Positions 27,400-35,434 of a DNA stretch of 64,000 nucleotides are shown here, in pieces. Each line of letters starts with the position of its first letter. Position 1 is the stretch's first letter. The position numbers and the translations under genes are program-made. Origin of the DNA: Paenibacillus elgii NBRC 100335 (GTDB lineage Bacteria > Bacillota > Bacilli > Paenibacillales > NBRC-103111); the NCBI RefSeq assembly GCF_004000865.1, contig NZ_BIMB01000010.1, positions 62,001 to 126,000 on the forward strand, given 5' to 3'. The notes under the pieces were generated by a model. That model was not told where the DNA came from. It was given only the letters and a program-made list of their open reading frames with translations, and ran no database searches.

Positions 27400-28359
27400 A
27401 TGCCGCTGTTGGATATGCCGCTGGATCAACTGAAAACGTACCAAGGACGCAATCCGCGTCCCGCCGACCTGGACGAATACTGGGAAGCCGCACTGCAGGA
27501 AATGCGGGCGACCGATCCTCTAGTCGAACTGGTGCCGTCAGAGTTCACGACGCCGTTCGCGGAATGCTTCGACTTGTATTTTACCGGCGTCCGGGGCGCG
27601 CGGATTCACGCCAAATATGTGCGACCGACCCGAACCGGCGGTCCGCATCCGGCCCTGCTCCAATTCCACGGCTATACGGGAAATTCCGGCGATTGGCAGG
27701 ATAAGCTGCAGTATGCGGCGCTGGGTTTTTCCGTGGCAGCCATGGATGTACGCGGTCAAGGCGGCTTGTCGGAGGATACGGGCGGGGTGAAGGGGACGAC
27801 GCATCACGGCCATTTTATCCGCGGTCTGGACGGGGAGGCGGACAATTTGCTGTTCCGCCATATTTTTCTGGATACGGCGCAGCTGGCTTCCATTGTGATG
27901 AGCTTCCCGGAGATCGATGAGAACCGGGTAGGGGCGTCGGGCTGGTCGCAGGGCGGCGCCTTGACGATGGCCTGCGCGGCGCTGGAGCCGCGGATTCGCA
28001 AGGCTGCGCCGGTATACCCGTTCCTGAGCGACTACAAGCGGGTATGGGAAATGGATTTAGCCGAAGACGCCTATGCCGAGCTGCGCACGTATTTCCGCCA
28101 TTTTGATCCGCAGCATAAACGGGAAGAGGAGATTTTCACCAAGCTCGGCTACATCGATATCCAGCATTTGGCACACCGCATCCGGGCGGAGCTGCTGATC
28201 GGCGTCGGGCTGATGGACCCGATTTGTCCGCCTTCCACCCAATTTGCCGCGATCAACAAAGTCACGTCGCCGGTGCAGCTGGAAATTTACCCGGACTTCG
28301 GGCACGAAGGGCTACCAGGAATGCAGGATAAGATTTATCAATTTATGAAAACCTTATAG
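27400..28359 (+). CDS. cah: Acetyl xylan esterase / cephalosporin-C deacetylase family
   Basis: From the ATG at 27400 the product has 319 residues, almost the length of Bacillus Cah (318). The start is supported by AAAAAAGGA upstream and by the family N-terminus MPLLDMPLDQLKTYQG. The alpha/beta-hydrolase triad is S183 in GWSQGG, D273 in GLMDPICPP and H302 in DFGHEG. RGQGG after the oxyanion region is also typical. The enzyme removes acetyl groups from xylan oligosaccharides or other acetylated small molecules and lacks a signal peptide, so it acts inside the cell on imported sugars. It stands alone and diverges from the bmr-like operon. Confidence 0.92.
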   Translation: MPLLDMPLDQLKTYQGRNPRPADLDEYWEAALQEMRATDPLVELVPSEFTTPFAECFDLYFTGVRGARIHAKYVRPTRTGGPHPALLQFHGYTGNSGDWQDKLQYAALGFSVAAMDVRGQGGLSEDTGGVKGTTHHGHFIRGLDGEADNLLFRHIFLDTAQLASIVMSFPEIDENRVGASGWSQGGALTMACAALEPRIRKAAPVYPFLSDYKRVWEMDLAEDAYAELRTYFRHFDPQHKREEEIFTKLGYIDIQHLAHRIRAELLIGVGLMDPICPPSTQFAAINKVTSPVQLEIYPDFGHEGLPGMQDKIYQFMKTL

Positions 28360-28368
28360 CGGCAAAAA

Positions 28369-28398
28369 AGAGCGTCCGGGCGCATCGCCGGACGCTCT
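28369..28398. terminator. Terminator hairpin left of the inverted-repeat element
   Basis: AGAGCGTCCGG pairs with CCGGACGCTCT around a short loop. Six A precede it, so it forms a terminator with a T run on the minus strand. Its core almost equals that of the hairpin at 28661-28690. Confidence 0.7.
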
Positions 28399-28402
28399 AG
28401 TT

Positions 28403-28653
28403 TTGAGAAGCCCTAGAAGTAGAAAATCTCAGACAAAATAGAGGTGGGGTATATCTCGTAAGAGTTTACGTCCGCCTTGAAACCTGTGAAAATACCGCTA
28501 ATTCTAATCAAGTTCACGGGTTGATTGGGGGTCCCCGGAAAGTAATCGGAATAAGCTTCCAAGTTACTTCACTTTCTGGGGGAGGGCAGCGGCTGGAGGG
28601 ATATACCCCACCGGCGTATGCGGAGAATTTTATACGCGAAGCGGGTTTCTCAA
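28403..28653. mobile_element. MITE-like 251-bp inverted-repeat element
   Basis: The outer ends read TTGAGAAGCCC and GGGTTTCTCAA, and at the same distance inside (40 and 41 bases) stand GGTGGGGTATATC (28443-28455) and its exact complement (28600-28612). The ends are thus imperfect terminal inverted repeats of about 54 bases. Between them further pairing is possible (CCCCGGAAAGT with ACTTTCTGGGG). No coding sequence or clear target duplication is seen. A structured RNA is an alternative reading. Confidence 0.5.
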
Positions 28654-28660
28654 CAAGCTC

Positions 28661-28690
28661 AGCGTCCGGCCCATCACCGGACGCTTTTTT
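28661..28690 (+). terminator. Terminator hairpin right of the inverted-repeat element
   Basis: AGCGTCCGG pairs with CCGGACGCT around CCCATCA, followed by TTTTT. It acts on plus-strand transcripts. With the related hairpin at 28369-28398 it brackets the element. Confidence 0.75.
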
Positions 28691-28701
28691 GCCGTTTGCG
28701 C

Positions 28702-29880
28702 TCAGGAAGAAGCTGCGCCCGTTCTGCGGGCCGTGAGGCGGCCGCCTATGGCGATTCCGCCCAGGTACAAGGCGGCGCTTACGCCGAACAGCAGCGGAAT
28801 GCTTTCTCCGACAAACAGGAGCGATCCGAGCATCGGGCCCGCCGCCATGCCCAGATAGCGGACAAAATTGTAGACGCCGACGGCGGTCGCGCGGTCATCG
28901 GGGAACATTTCCGTAAGGAGCGTCGCCGGCATCGACATGGTAAGTCCCATCGTCAGGCCGAACAGGCAGAACGCGACGGTTAGCACGGGCAGCGATAGTC
29001 CGGCCGTGAACGCGAACAGCAGCACCGTCGCGGCGTTAGCCGCGCAACCCCATAAGTAGCCGCTCTCTCCGGAGAACCGGCTTTGGACCCATCCTCCGGC
29101 CTTGACGCCAATCATAGAGCAGAGTGCCATGAGCAGCATCAGTGTTCCTGTCTGCGCCGGCTCGTAGCCGTAGCGGTGATGGGCGATGATCGGAATGTAA
29201 ACGAGAAAGACAAAGTAGACCAAAAACTGCACGAACCCGACGGTCAGCAGGGCAGCCGCCCGGGGATGGCGGGCCAACCGGACAAAGGAACTCCAATCGA
29301 GGCCCTTGCGCACGGCCGTTGCTTTCGGCCGGGTTTCGGGGAGCAGGAAAGCATTGGCCGCAAGCAGGATCAGTGATACGGCGCACAGCAGCAAAAACGC
29401 GCTTCCATAGCCGTAGCGGCCGCCGATCATTCCGCCGACCCATGGGCCGACGGCCGGAGACAGTCCGAGCATCAACTGGTAAGTCGCCATCCCTTGGGCC
29501 CGCTCCTTTCCTTCAAACACATCGCCGATCACGGCTGCTGCCACGACCGGAACGGCCGCCGCACCGATGCCCTGTAGCAGACGGAAGACGAGCAGCGCAT
29601 CAACCGAGGCGGCGTAGGCGCAGCCGAGCGAGGCCAGCGTGTAGACGGCGATGGCCGGGAGGAGGACGATTTTGCGGCCCTTCCGGTCCGAGAGCGGACC
29701 GAAGACAAGCTGCATGACCGCAAGCGCTACGGTAAATACGGTCACCGTCAGGTTGACCATCGCCTGCGTCGTGTGCAGCTTTTCCTGAACCTCGACCAGC
29801 AGCGGGGAATATAAATTTTGCGCTAAAGACGCCACAAAGGCGCTGAAGCCGATCAAATACAAGATGATGCGGGATTTCAT
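28702..29880 (-). CDS. MFS efflux transporter, Bcr/CflA-like
   Basis: The 392-residue protein has twelve predicted membrane segments. It carries the family A motif in the loop after helix 2 (FGPLSDRKGRKIVLL), RLLQGIGAAAVPV in helix 4, and motif C of drug/proton antiporters in LGLSPAVGPWVGG. This supports a proton-driven multidrug exporter. The gene diverges from a TetR regulator across 161 bases that hold two palindromic operators, a standard arrangement of an efflux pump and its repressor. The start MKSRIILYLIGFSAF follows GGAGTGATCTC. Confidence 0.9.
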   Translation of the reverse strand: MKSRIILYLIGFSAFVASLAQNLYSPLLVEVQEKLHTTQAMVNLTVTVFTVALAVMQLVFGPLSDRKGRKIVLLPAIAVYTLASLGCAYAASVDALLVFRLLQGIGAAAVPVVAAAVIGDVFEGKERAQGMATYQLMLGLSPAVGPWVGGMIGGRYGYGSAFLLLCAVSLILLAANAFLLPETRPKATAVRKGLDWSSFVRLARHPRAAALLTVGFVQFLVYFVFLVYIPIIAHHRYGYEPAQTGTLMLLMALCSMIGVKAGGWVQSRFSGESGYLWGCAANAATVLLFAFTAGLSLPVLTVAFCLFGLTMGLTMSMPATLLTEMFPDDRATAVGVYNFVRYLGMAAGPMLGSLLFVGESIPLLFGVSAALYLGGIAIGGRLTARRTGAASS

Positions 29881-29903
29881 GAGATCACTCCTTTTTACTT
29901 TTG

Positions 29904-29920
29904 ACTGACTCCCAGTCAGT
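29904..29920. promoter_or_regulatory. Operator A between MFS and TetR genes
   Basis: ACTGACT-CCC-AGTCAGT, perfect 7-base arms, 23 bases upstream of the MFS start. The GACTGACT/AGTCAGTC type is common for TetR-family repressors of efflux genes. Confidence 0.6.
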
Positions 29921-29941
29921 TTTGTACATTACGCATTATAG

Positions 29942-29964
29942 TTGATTGACCGATCGTCAGTCAA
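29942..29964. promoter_or_regulatory. Operator B between MFS and TetR genes
   Basis: TTGATTGAC at 29942-29950 and GTCAGTCAA at 29956-29964 form arms with one mismatch. It shares the TGAC/GTCA core with operator A, so both are likely bound by the TetR protein at 30042. Confidence 0.55.
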
Positions 29965-30041
29965 TAAGTAAAATGAAATTATGGAGATTACCCTAAAACG
30001 AGAAGCGTGCATTTCTCTCAATTAGCAAAGGAGTGCGACTT

Positions 30042-30671
30042 ATGGCCAGAATAACAAAGGACCCTGAAGTGCGCAGGAACGAACTGTTGGACGCGGCTGT
30101 GCAATTGTTCGGCGATAAAGGCGTCGAGCGGACGTCCGTCAGCGACATCGTCAAACAGGTGGGGGTCGCTCAAGGGACGTTTTATTACTATTTCAAAACG
30201 AAGGACGACGTTATCTTCGCCCTGATCGAGCGTACGCTGTCAGAGCAAATGGAATATGTGAATTCGGTTGCCGGGCAGCCCGGAATAGCCGCGGACCGGA
30301 AGCTGGTGGCGGCGCTGCTCGAGCGTCCGGCCGTCCTGCCGAATTACCGGGATTTTTTGCAAGTGCTGCACCACGAGAGCAACGCAATGATCCATCAGCG
30401 GTTCGTGTCCGGGAAAATTTCCGCGATGGTGCAGCCGATCGCGCATATCCTTGAGCAGGGCGTGAAGGAAGGCGTGTTTCAGGTTGCGCATCCGGCGGAA
30501 ACGGCCGAATTCATGCTCACGGCGATTTTGTTCATGTTCGACCCGGGCTTTTTTGACCGGACCGAGGAGGAGATCCGCGCCAAAGCCGACGCGATCGTCG
30601 GCATCATGGGGAAGCTGCTCGGTGCGGACCTCCCGCCGCCGGATCAGACAAGAAGCTTGTTAGCACTTTAA
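30042..30671 (+). CDS. TetR-family repressor of the divergent MFS pump
   Basis: A 209-residue regulator. Its N-terminal domain reads RRNELLDAAVQLFGDKGVERTSVSDIVKQVGVAQGTFYYYFKTKDDV, a canonical TetR helix-turn-helix. AAGGAG lies about eight bases before the ATG at 30042; an upstream in-frame start would lack a ribosome binding site. The effector domain is generic. Divergence from the MFS gene and two shared palindromes support repression of both genes, relieved by a drug-like ligand. Confidence 0.9.
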   Translation: MARITKDPEVRRNELLDAAVQLFGDKGVERTSVSDIVKQVGVAQGTFYYYFKTKDDVIFALIERTLSEQMEYVNSVAGQPGIAADRKLVAALLERPAVLPNYRDFLQVLHHESNAMIHQRFVSGKISAMVQPIAHILEQGVKEGVFQVAHPAETAEFMLTAILFMFDPGFFDRTEEEIRAKADAIVGIMGKLLGADLPPPDQTRSLLAL

Positions 30672-30688
30672 GCCGGGCGGATTGTTCG

Positions 30689-30736
30689 TTGACGGTTTGA
30701 TTTCCCTGCGACTACAATAGGAAGGGAACGTTTTCA
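30689..30736 (+). promoter_or_regulatory. Fructokinase promoter with candidate cre site
   Basis: TTGACG at 30689-30694, an 18-base spacer and TACAAT at 30713-30718 form the promoter. AGGGAACGTTTTCA at 30723-30736, overlapping the likely start site, matches most positions of the CcpA catabolite-response consensus, in a position suited for roadblock repression. Confidence 0.45.
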
Positions 30737-30808
30737 TTAAACGTCTGCGGAGCCGGAAACCGGTTCCGCGAACCGCTTGGAATTTGATAAAATGGACGGA
30801 GGATGGAC

Positions 30809-31774
30809 ATGAATAGATTAGATGCCGTCGCCATCGGCGAGCTGCTAATCGATTTTACGCCTGCGGGGGTGTCTGAGCAAGGGCTGCCGCGTTACGAGCA
30901 AAACCCCGGCGGCGCGCCGGCCAATGTGATGGCCGGGCTGACCAAGCTGGGCAAACGGACGGCATTTATCGGTAAAGTCGGCGAGGATGCCTTCGGCCGT
31001 TTTTTGACGGGGGAGCTGGAGAAGCACGGGGTGGATACGGGCGGCATGGTATTTACCGGCGAAGCCGGTACGACGCTGGCCTTTGTCAGCCTTGATGCCA
31101 GTGGAGACCGTTCTTTCAGCTTTTACCGCAACCCTGGGGCGGACATGCTCCTGCAGGAGTCGGAGATCGACTGGGAGCGGATCGGGGAGGCCGCTTTGTT
31201 TCATTTCGGCTCCGTCTCGATGACGCACGAGCCGTCGGCTTCGGCGACGCTGCGCGCGGCTGCCTATGCTCGCCGGGAAGGCAAGCTCGTCTCCTTCGAT
31301 CCGAATCTGCGTCCGCTGCTGTGGCCGGATTTGGACCGTGCAAAGCGGCTCATTCTGGAAGGGCTGACTTACAGCGACGTTCTAAAGCTTTCCGAGGAGG
31401 AGCTGCATTTTCTGACCGGCGAGCGGGACTTGGAGGCGGGTACGCGGCAGCTTCAGGAGCAGTACGGCACTCCGCTGATCTTCGTGACGCTGGGGCCGGA
31501 CGGCAGCTTTTACCGTCAGGGCGAGCGGACGGGCCGGGTGCCGGGCTTTGCGGTGAAAGCCGTCGATACGACCGGCGCGGGCGACGCGTTCTTTTCCGGC
31601 GCGCTGTTCCGCTTGATGGAATCCGGGAAGCGCCCCGAAGCGCTGACGGAAGAGGAGCTCGGCGAGGTTTGCCGCTCGGGCAATGCGTCCGGTGCGCTTA
31701 CGACGACCCGCAAGGGAGCCATTCCCGCCCTACCGTCTCGGGAGGAGCTGGACCAACTGATTCGCGGAAATTGA
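30809..31774 (+). CDS. scrK: PfkB-family sugar kinase, probable fructokinase
   Basis: The 321-residue protein is a ribokinase-fold kinase. The N-terminal motif is GGAPANVMAGLTKLGK, and the C-terminal PfkB signature DTTGAGDAFFSGAL contains the catalytic aspartate. Fructokinases of the ScrK type (about 310-320 residues) are the closest group by the pattern AIGELLIDFTP and FDPNLRPLLW. GGAGG directly touches an ATG at 30803, so the ATG at 30809 with six-base spacing is chosen. It stands alone, with a promoter and possible cre site upstream. Other PfkB substrates such as 2-keto-3-deoxygluconate remain possible. Confidence 0.85.
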   Translation: MNRLDAVAIGELLIDFTPAGVSEQGLPRYEQNPGGAPANVMAGLTKLGKRTAFIGKVGEDAFGRFLTGELEKHGVDTGGMVFTGEAGTTLAFVSLDASGDRSFSFYRNPGADMLLQESEIDWERIGEAALFHFGSVSMTHEPSASATLRAAAYARREGKLVSFDPNLRPLLWPDLDRAKRLILEGLTYSDVLKLSEEELHFLTGERDLEAGTRQLQEQYGTPLIFVTLGPDGSFYRQGERTGRVPGFAVKAVDTTGAGDAFFSGALFRLMESGKRPEALTEEELGEVCRSGNASGALTTTRKGAIPALPSREELDQLIRGN

Positions 31775-31918
31775 CGGGCCAAGCATGGAAACGTTTTATT
31801 TTCCGATGTCAAGCCCTTTTAACCGATGGTAAATTGAGATACAATAACGTATGGAGATGACATTGCTTGTAAGATCATCCCGTTGTAAGTTATCGCAGCC
31901 ATAAAGGGGAGACAGGTC

Positions 31919-33361
31919 ATGACCAGCGCGCAATATCGGGTGGAAAAAGACTTTTTGGGCACAAAGGAAGTACCGGTCCATGCTTATTATGGAGTTCAAA
32001 CCATGCGGGCCGTAGAAAACTTTCCGATTACCGGATACCGGATTCATAAAGAGCTGATTATCGCCATGGCAACGGTCAAAAAAGCGGCGGCTATCGCCAA
32101 TATGGAGATCGGACAACTGAATCCGAACCTTGGGAAGGTCATCGTTCAGGCGGCTGAAGAAATTATCGCCGGACAATGGCACGATCAATTTATTGTAGAC
32201 CCGATTCAAGGCGGGGCGGGTACGTCGATCAACATGAACACGAACGAAGTCATCGCCAACCGGGGCATCGAACTGCTCGGAGGCGAGAAGGGCAATTACT
32301 TTACACTTAGCCCCAATACGCATGTGAACATGGCGCAGTCGACGAATGACGCCTTCCCGACGGCGATTCATATTTCCGTTCTGACGCTGCTTGATCAGCT
32401 GCTTGAGGTGATGAACGAGCTGCACGAAGGCTTCGAGGCCAAAGCGAAAGAATTCGACGGCGTGATCAAAATGGGCCGGACGCACCTGCAGGACGGCGTG
32501 CCGATCCGCCTCGGCCAAGAGTTTGAAGCTTATCGCCGGGTGCTTGCGAGAGACATCAAGCGGATTACGCAGACGCGGCAGCATTTGTACGAGATCAACA
32601 TGGGTGCGACGGCCGTTGGCACCGGCTTGAACGCCGACCCGCGCTACATTAAGCGCGTGGCGGAGCTGCTGGCCGAATTGACCGGCTTCCCGCTGGTCAG
32701 CGCGGAGCACCTCGTCGATGCGACGCAGAACACCGACGCCTATACGGAAGTGTCTGCGGCGTTGAAGGTGTGCATGATCAACATGTCGAAGGTGGCGAAC
32801 GACCTGCGGCTGATGGCTTCGGGGCCGCGTACCGGCTTGGCTGAGATCAACCTGCCGGCGCGTCAGCCGGGCTCCTCGATCATGCCGGGCAAAGTGAACC
32901 CGGTCATGTGTGAGGTTGTCAATCAGGTAGCGTTTCAGGTAATCGGCAACGACCATACCATTTGCCTGGCTTCCGAAGCGGGACAGCTTGAGCTGAACGT
33001 CATGGAGCCGGTGCTGGTGTTCAATCTTCTGCAATCGCTCAGCATGATGAGCCAGGTGTTCAAGGTGTTCAAAAAATATTGCCTCGACGGCATCCAAGCG
33101 AACATCGACCGCTGCAAAGAATACGTGGAGCGGAGCGTTGGCGTCATTACCGCGCTGAATCCGCATCTGGGCTATGAGCCGGTGGCGAGAATCGCCCGCG
33201 AGGCGATCGAAACCGGCCGTTCGGTCCGCGAGCTTTGCCTCTTGTACGATGTGCTGCGCGAAGACGAGCTGAACTTGATTTTGGACCCGTACGAAATGAC
33301 GAATCCGGGCATTGCGGGCGCATCGCTGCTCGAAACACACCGCGACGAAGAGAAAAAATAA
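31919..33361 (+). CDS. aspA: Aspartate ammonia-lyase
   Basis: The product has 480 residues. It belongs to the fumarase/aspartase superfamily with the signature GSSIMPGKVNP and the N-terminal region RVEKDFLGTKEVPVHAYYGVQT, which is characteristic of aspartase rather than fumarase or argininosuccinate lyase. GGAGTSINMNTNEVIANRG and TGLNADPRY are also present. The enzyme converts aspartate to fumarate and ammonia, feeding amino-acid carbon into the TCA cycle. GGGGAGACAGGTC precedes the ATG. The gene appears monocistronic, unlike the ansAB arrangement in B. subtilis. Confidence 0.94.
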   Translation: MTSAQYRVEKDFLGTKEVPVHAYYGVQTMRAVENFPITGYRIHKELIIAMATVKKAAAIANMEIGQLNPNLGKVIVQAAEEIIAGQWHDQFIVDPIQGGAGTSINMNTNEVIANRGIELLGGEKGNYFTLSPNTHVNMAQSTNDAFPTAIHISVLTLLDQLLEVMNELHEGFEAKAKEFDGVIKMGRTHLQDGVPIRLGQEFEAYRRVLARDIKRITQTRQHLYEINMGATAVGTGLNADPRYIKRVAELLAELTGFPLVSAEHLVDATQNTDAYTEVSAALKVCMINMSKVANDLRLMASGPRTGLAEINLPARQPGSSIMPGKVNPVMCEVVNQVAFQVIGNDHTICLASEAGQLELNVMEPVLVFNLLQSLSMMSQVFKVFKKYCLDGIQANIDRCKEYVERSVGVITALNPHLGYEPVARIAREAIETGRSVRELCLLYDVLREDELNLILDPYEMTNPGIAGASLLETHRDEEKK

Positions 33362-33388
33362 CGGCCGGACGCTTCCGTCTGGCCGGTT
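33361..33388 (+). terminator. Hairpin immediately after aspA
   Basis: AACGGCCGGACG-CTTC-CGTCTGGCCGGTT, a tight stem beginning at the aspA stop codon. It lacks a T run and may protect the 3' end or work with the terminator that follows. Confidence 0.5.
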
Positions 33389-33397
33389 AGGCGACAA

Positions 33398-33434
33398 GCG
33401 CCGCTGTCTCAAGAGACGGCGGCGTTTGTTTTTT
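33398..33434. terminator. Terminator shared by aspA and the EamA gene
   Basis: GCGCCGCTGTCTC and GAGACGGCGGCGT pair around AA, then TTTGTTTTTT. The stem overlaps the last codons of the convergent EamA transporter gene. Confidence 0.75.
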
Positions 33435-34341
33435 GATTCGTAGGGGCTTTTTTTAAGGCCAATAATAAAATCATTCCAATGATGCACGACGTGCCGACCC
33501 ACTGGAAAATTCCAAACGGCTCTTTCAGCCAAAGAACCGTGGTCAACACAGCCGCCAGCGGCTCCAGACTGCCGACGAGGCTCGTTTCTTTGGGGGAAAG
33601 ACTTTGCAAGCTTTCGATATAAAACCAAAAGGCGAGCATGGTGCCGAAGATGATCACGAAGACCAAGTATAAACAGGCTTCCAGCGGCATACCGGCAAAA
33701 TCCGCCTGCCAGGGCGGACGGATAAAGCTTAAGGCGGCGCCCCCGATGATCATCGCCCATCCCACGATGACAAGCGAATCGTATTGCTTCAACAGAGGAA
33801 CGGCATATACGGTATAAAACGCTAGCGTTACCCCGGATAACACTCCCCAAACGATGGCAGGCATCGGCACCGATAGCTGGGAGACAGAGCCATTGGTTAA
33901 TAATAAAAAGCAGCCGACCAAAGCCAGGGAAACGGTGACTAGATCTTGTACGGTGAACACCGTCTGTTTTCGCAGGATGAGATAAATAATGATCATGACC
34001 GGCGCCAAATATTGCAGCAGCGTAGCGACGGCGGCATTGCCATGCTGGATCGAAGCCATATACGTGTATTGAACCGCGAGCGTGCCAAATAACGCGAAAA
34101 TAACCAGTTTAATGGCCACTCTTCGGTTTTTCCAGACTCCGGTAATTTGGGAACGGTCTTTTGTGAAAAATTGCACGGTTAAGAGTAAAATACCGGCAAT
34201 CAGCAATCGGGTCGTGACCAGCCAATCGACCTCGATAGCGTAATGTTGAAACAGCTTTTTGGCGACGGTGCCGCTGATTCCCCATAATACCGCTCCGGTT
34301 ATCACGAGAAATAATCCTTTTCTTCTAGCAGGTCTGTCCAT
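33409..34341 (-). CDS. EamA/DMT-family transporter
   Basis: A 310-residue membrane protein with ten predicted helices in two EamA repeats. Landmarks are [16 protein letters not shown] at the start, [15 protein letters not shown] in the first repeat and [21 protein letters not shown] in the second. The family exports amino acids or other metabolites. AAGGTGGAG lies eight bases before the ATG at 34341; a TTG two codons earlier is in frame but less likely. It diverges from an AraC regulator across 110 AT-rich bases, so regulation by that protein is likely. Confidence 0.88.
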   Translation of the reverse strand: MDRPARRKGLFLVITGAVLWGISGTVAKKLFQHYAIEVDWLVTTRLLIAGILLLTVQFFTKDRSQITGVWKNRRVAIKLVIFALFGTLAVQYTYMASIQHGNAAVATLLQYLAPVMIIIYLILRKQTVFTVQDLVTVSLALVGCFLLLTNGSVSQLSVPMPAIVWGVLSGVTLAFYTVYAVPLLKQYDSLVIVGWAMIIGGAALSFIRPPWQADFAGMPLEACLYLVFVIIFGTMLAFWFYIESLQSLSPKETSLVGSLEPLAAVLTTVLWLKEPFGIFQWVGTSCIIGMILLLALKKAPTNQKTNAAVS

Positions 34342-34451
34342 AAACAAGTCTCCACCTTAAAATATAATAATAGTATTATATAGGAGAAAGCGGGCTTTGA
34401 AGATATTAGAATCGGATAAATAAATATAAGGATTTTGAGGTCGGAGTCATC

Positions 34452-35348
34452 ATGCAAATTAAAAATTTCAAGATGGACCAAAGCTTAAAGGAACTGACCG
34501 AGCACCGAACGGTCGTGCTGCCGATGGCATGCTACGAAACCGTAATTAATCAAAATATACACGGCTATATCCCGCTTCATTGGCATGAGGAAATTCAACT
34601 GGTGCTGATTGTAAAAGGAGAAGCCCTTTTTCAAATCAATGAAGATCGCATAACGGTTCGGGAAGGCGAGGGCTTGTTTATCAATAGCGGCTGCCTGCAT
34701 ATGGCGGAAGAAATGGATCAATCGGGCTGCGTCTACATTTGCTTGAATGTTTCTTCCCATTTCGTATTATCGCAAGAGCTTTACACGACCTTTGTATATC
34801 CATATATTCAAGCGACAAATCTTTCATACTTACATTTGCATCCTAGCCAGCCTTGGGGGAAAAATAGTTTGGATGCCATCCTCAGCATTCATCGATTGCT
34901 CCAGCAGAAACCGCCGTTCTATGAAATCAGTATCACCGTGCAGCTGTCGTTAATTTGGCAAAACCTCATTAGGAATGGCTTTGAGCCGGAATACGACCGG
35001 ACGGAAATGCAGAAGAACCGGCGAATCAAGCACATGCTGCAATGGATTCATACCCATTATACTGAAAAAATCAAGCTCGATGATATCGCCAGAGCCGGCC
35101 AATTGAGCCGGTCCGAATGCTGCCGCTATTTCAAGCGAATTCTGAAGACGACGCCGCTAAGCTACGTAACGGAATACCGAATCCAAAAAAGCTTAGTCCT
35201 TCTGCAGCAAGCGGAATCGAATGTGACGGAAGTCGCCTACCAAGTAGGGTTTAATAGTACAAGCTATTTTATTGATCAATTCCGCAAGTCTATGAAGATT
35301 ACACCCTTAGCTTACAAGAAATCTAAAAAAATGGATGACGGCTCATAG
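34452..35348 (+). CDS. AraC-family regulator with cupin sensor
   Basis: The protein has 298 residues: an N-terminal cupin-type sensing domain (about 30-150, HWHEEIQLVLIVKGEALFQIN) and a C-terminal double helix-turn-helix (about 195-290, IKLDDIARAGQLSRSECCRYFKR and VTEVAYQVGFNSTSYFIDQFRKSMKITPLAYKK). The gene is visibly more AT-rich than most neighbours. It diverges from the EamA transporter gene, the usual arrangement for a local activator. The signal molecule is unknown. Confidence 0.9.
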   Translation: MQIKNFKMDQSLKELTEHRTVVLPMACYETVINQNIHGYIPLHWHEEIQLVLIVKGEALFQINEDRITVREGEGLFINSGCLHMAEEMDQSGCVYICLNVSSHFVLSQELYTTFVYPYIQATNLSYLHLHPSQPWGKNSLDAILSIHRLLQQKPPFYEISITVQLSLIWQNLIRNGFEPEYDRTEMQKNRRIKHMLQWIHTHYTEKIKLDDIARAGQLSRSECCRYFKRILKTTPLSYVTEYRIQKSLVLLQQAESNVTEVAYQVGFNSTSYFIDQFRKSMKITPLAYKKSKKMDDGS

Positions 35349-35373
35349 AACGAGACGTAATGCTTGAATAAAA

Positions 35374-35409
35374 TGATTGAAAAAATCAAAATTATGATTT
35401 ATATTATCA
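35374..35409 (+). promoter_or_regulatory. Promoter with two phased operators before the sugar operon
   Basis: TTGAAA at 35377-35382, a 17-base spacer and TATATT at 35400-35405 form a promoter. Two related 15-base sites of the form TGAT-N7-ATCA, TGATTGAAAAAATCA (35374-35388) and TGATTTATATTATCA (35395-35409), cover its -35 and -10. Their starts are 21 bases apart, two helical turns. A repressor binding both would block the promoter. Confidence 0.5.
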
Positions 35410-35434
35410 TTAATAAGACGAAAGGGGTAATATT

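Noticed and set aside
31796-33850. 684-codon minus-strand frame opposite aspA
   Set aside because: Composition is that of an antisense shadow (many H, R, Q) and it runs through two intact genes and their terminators.
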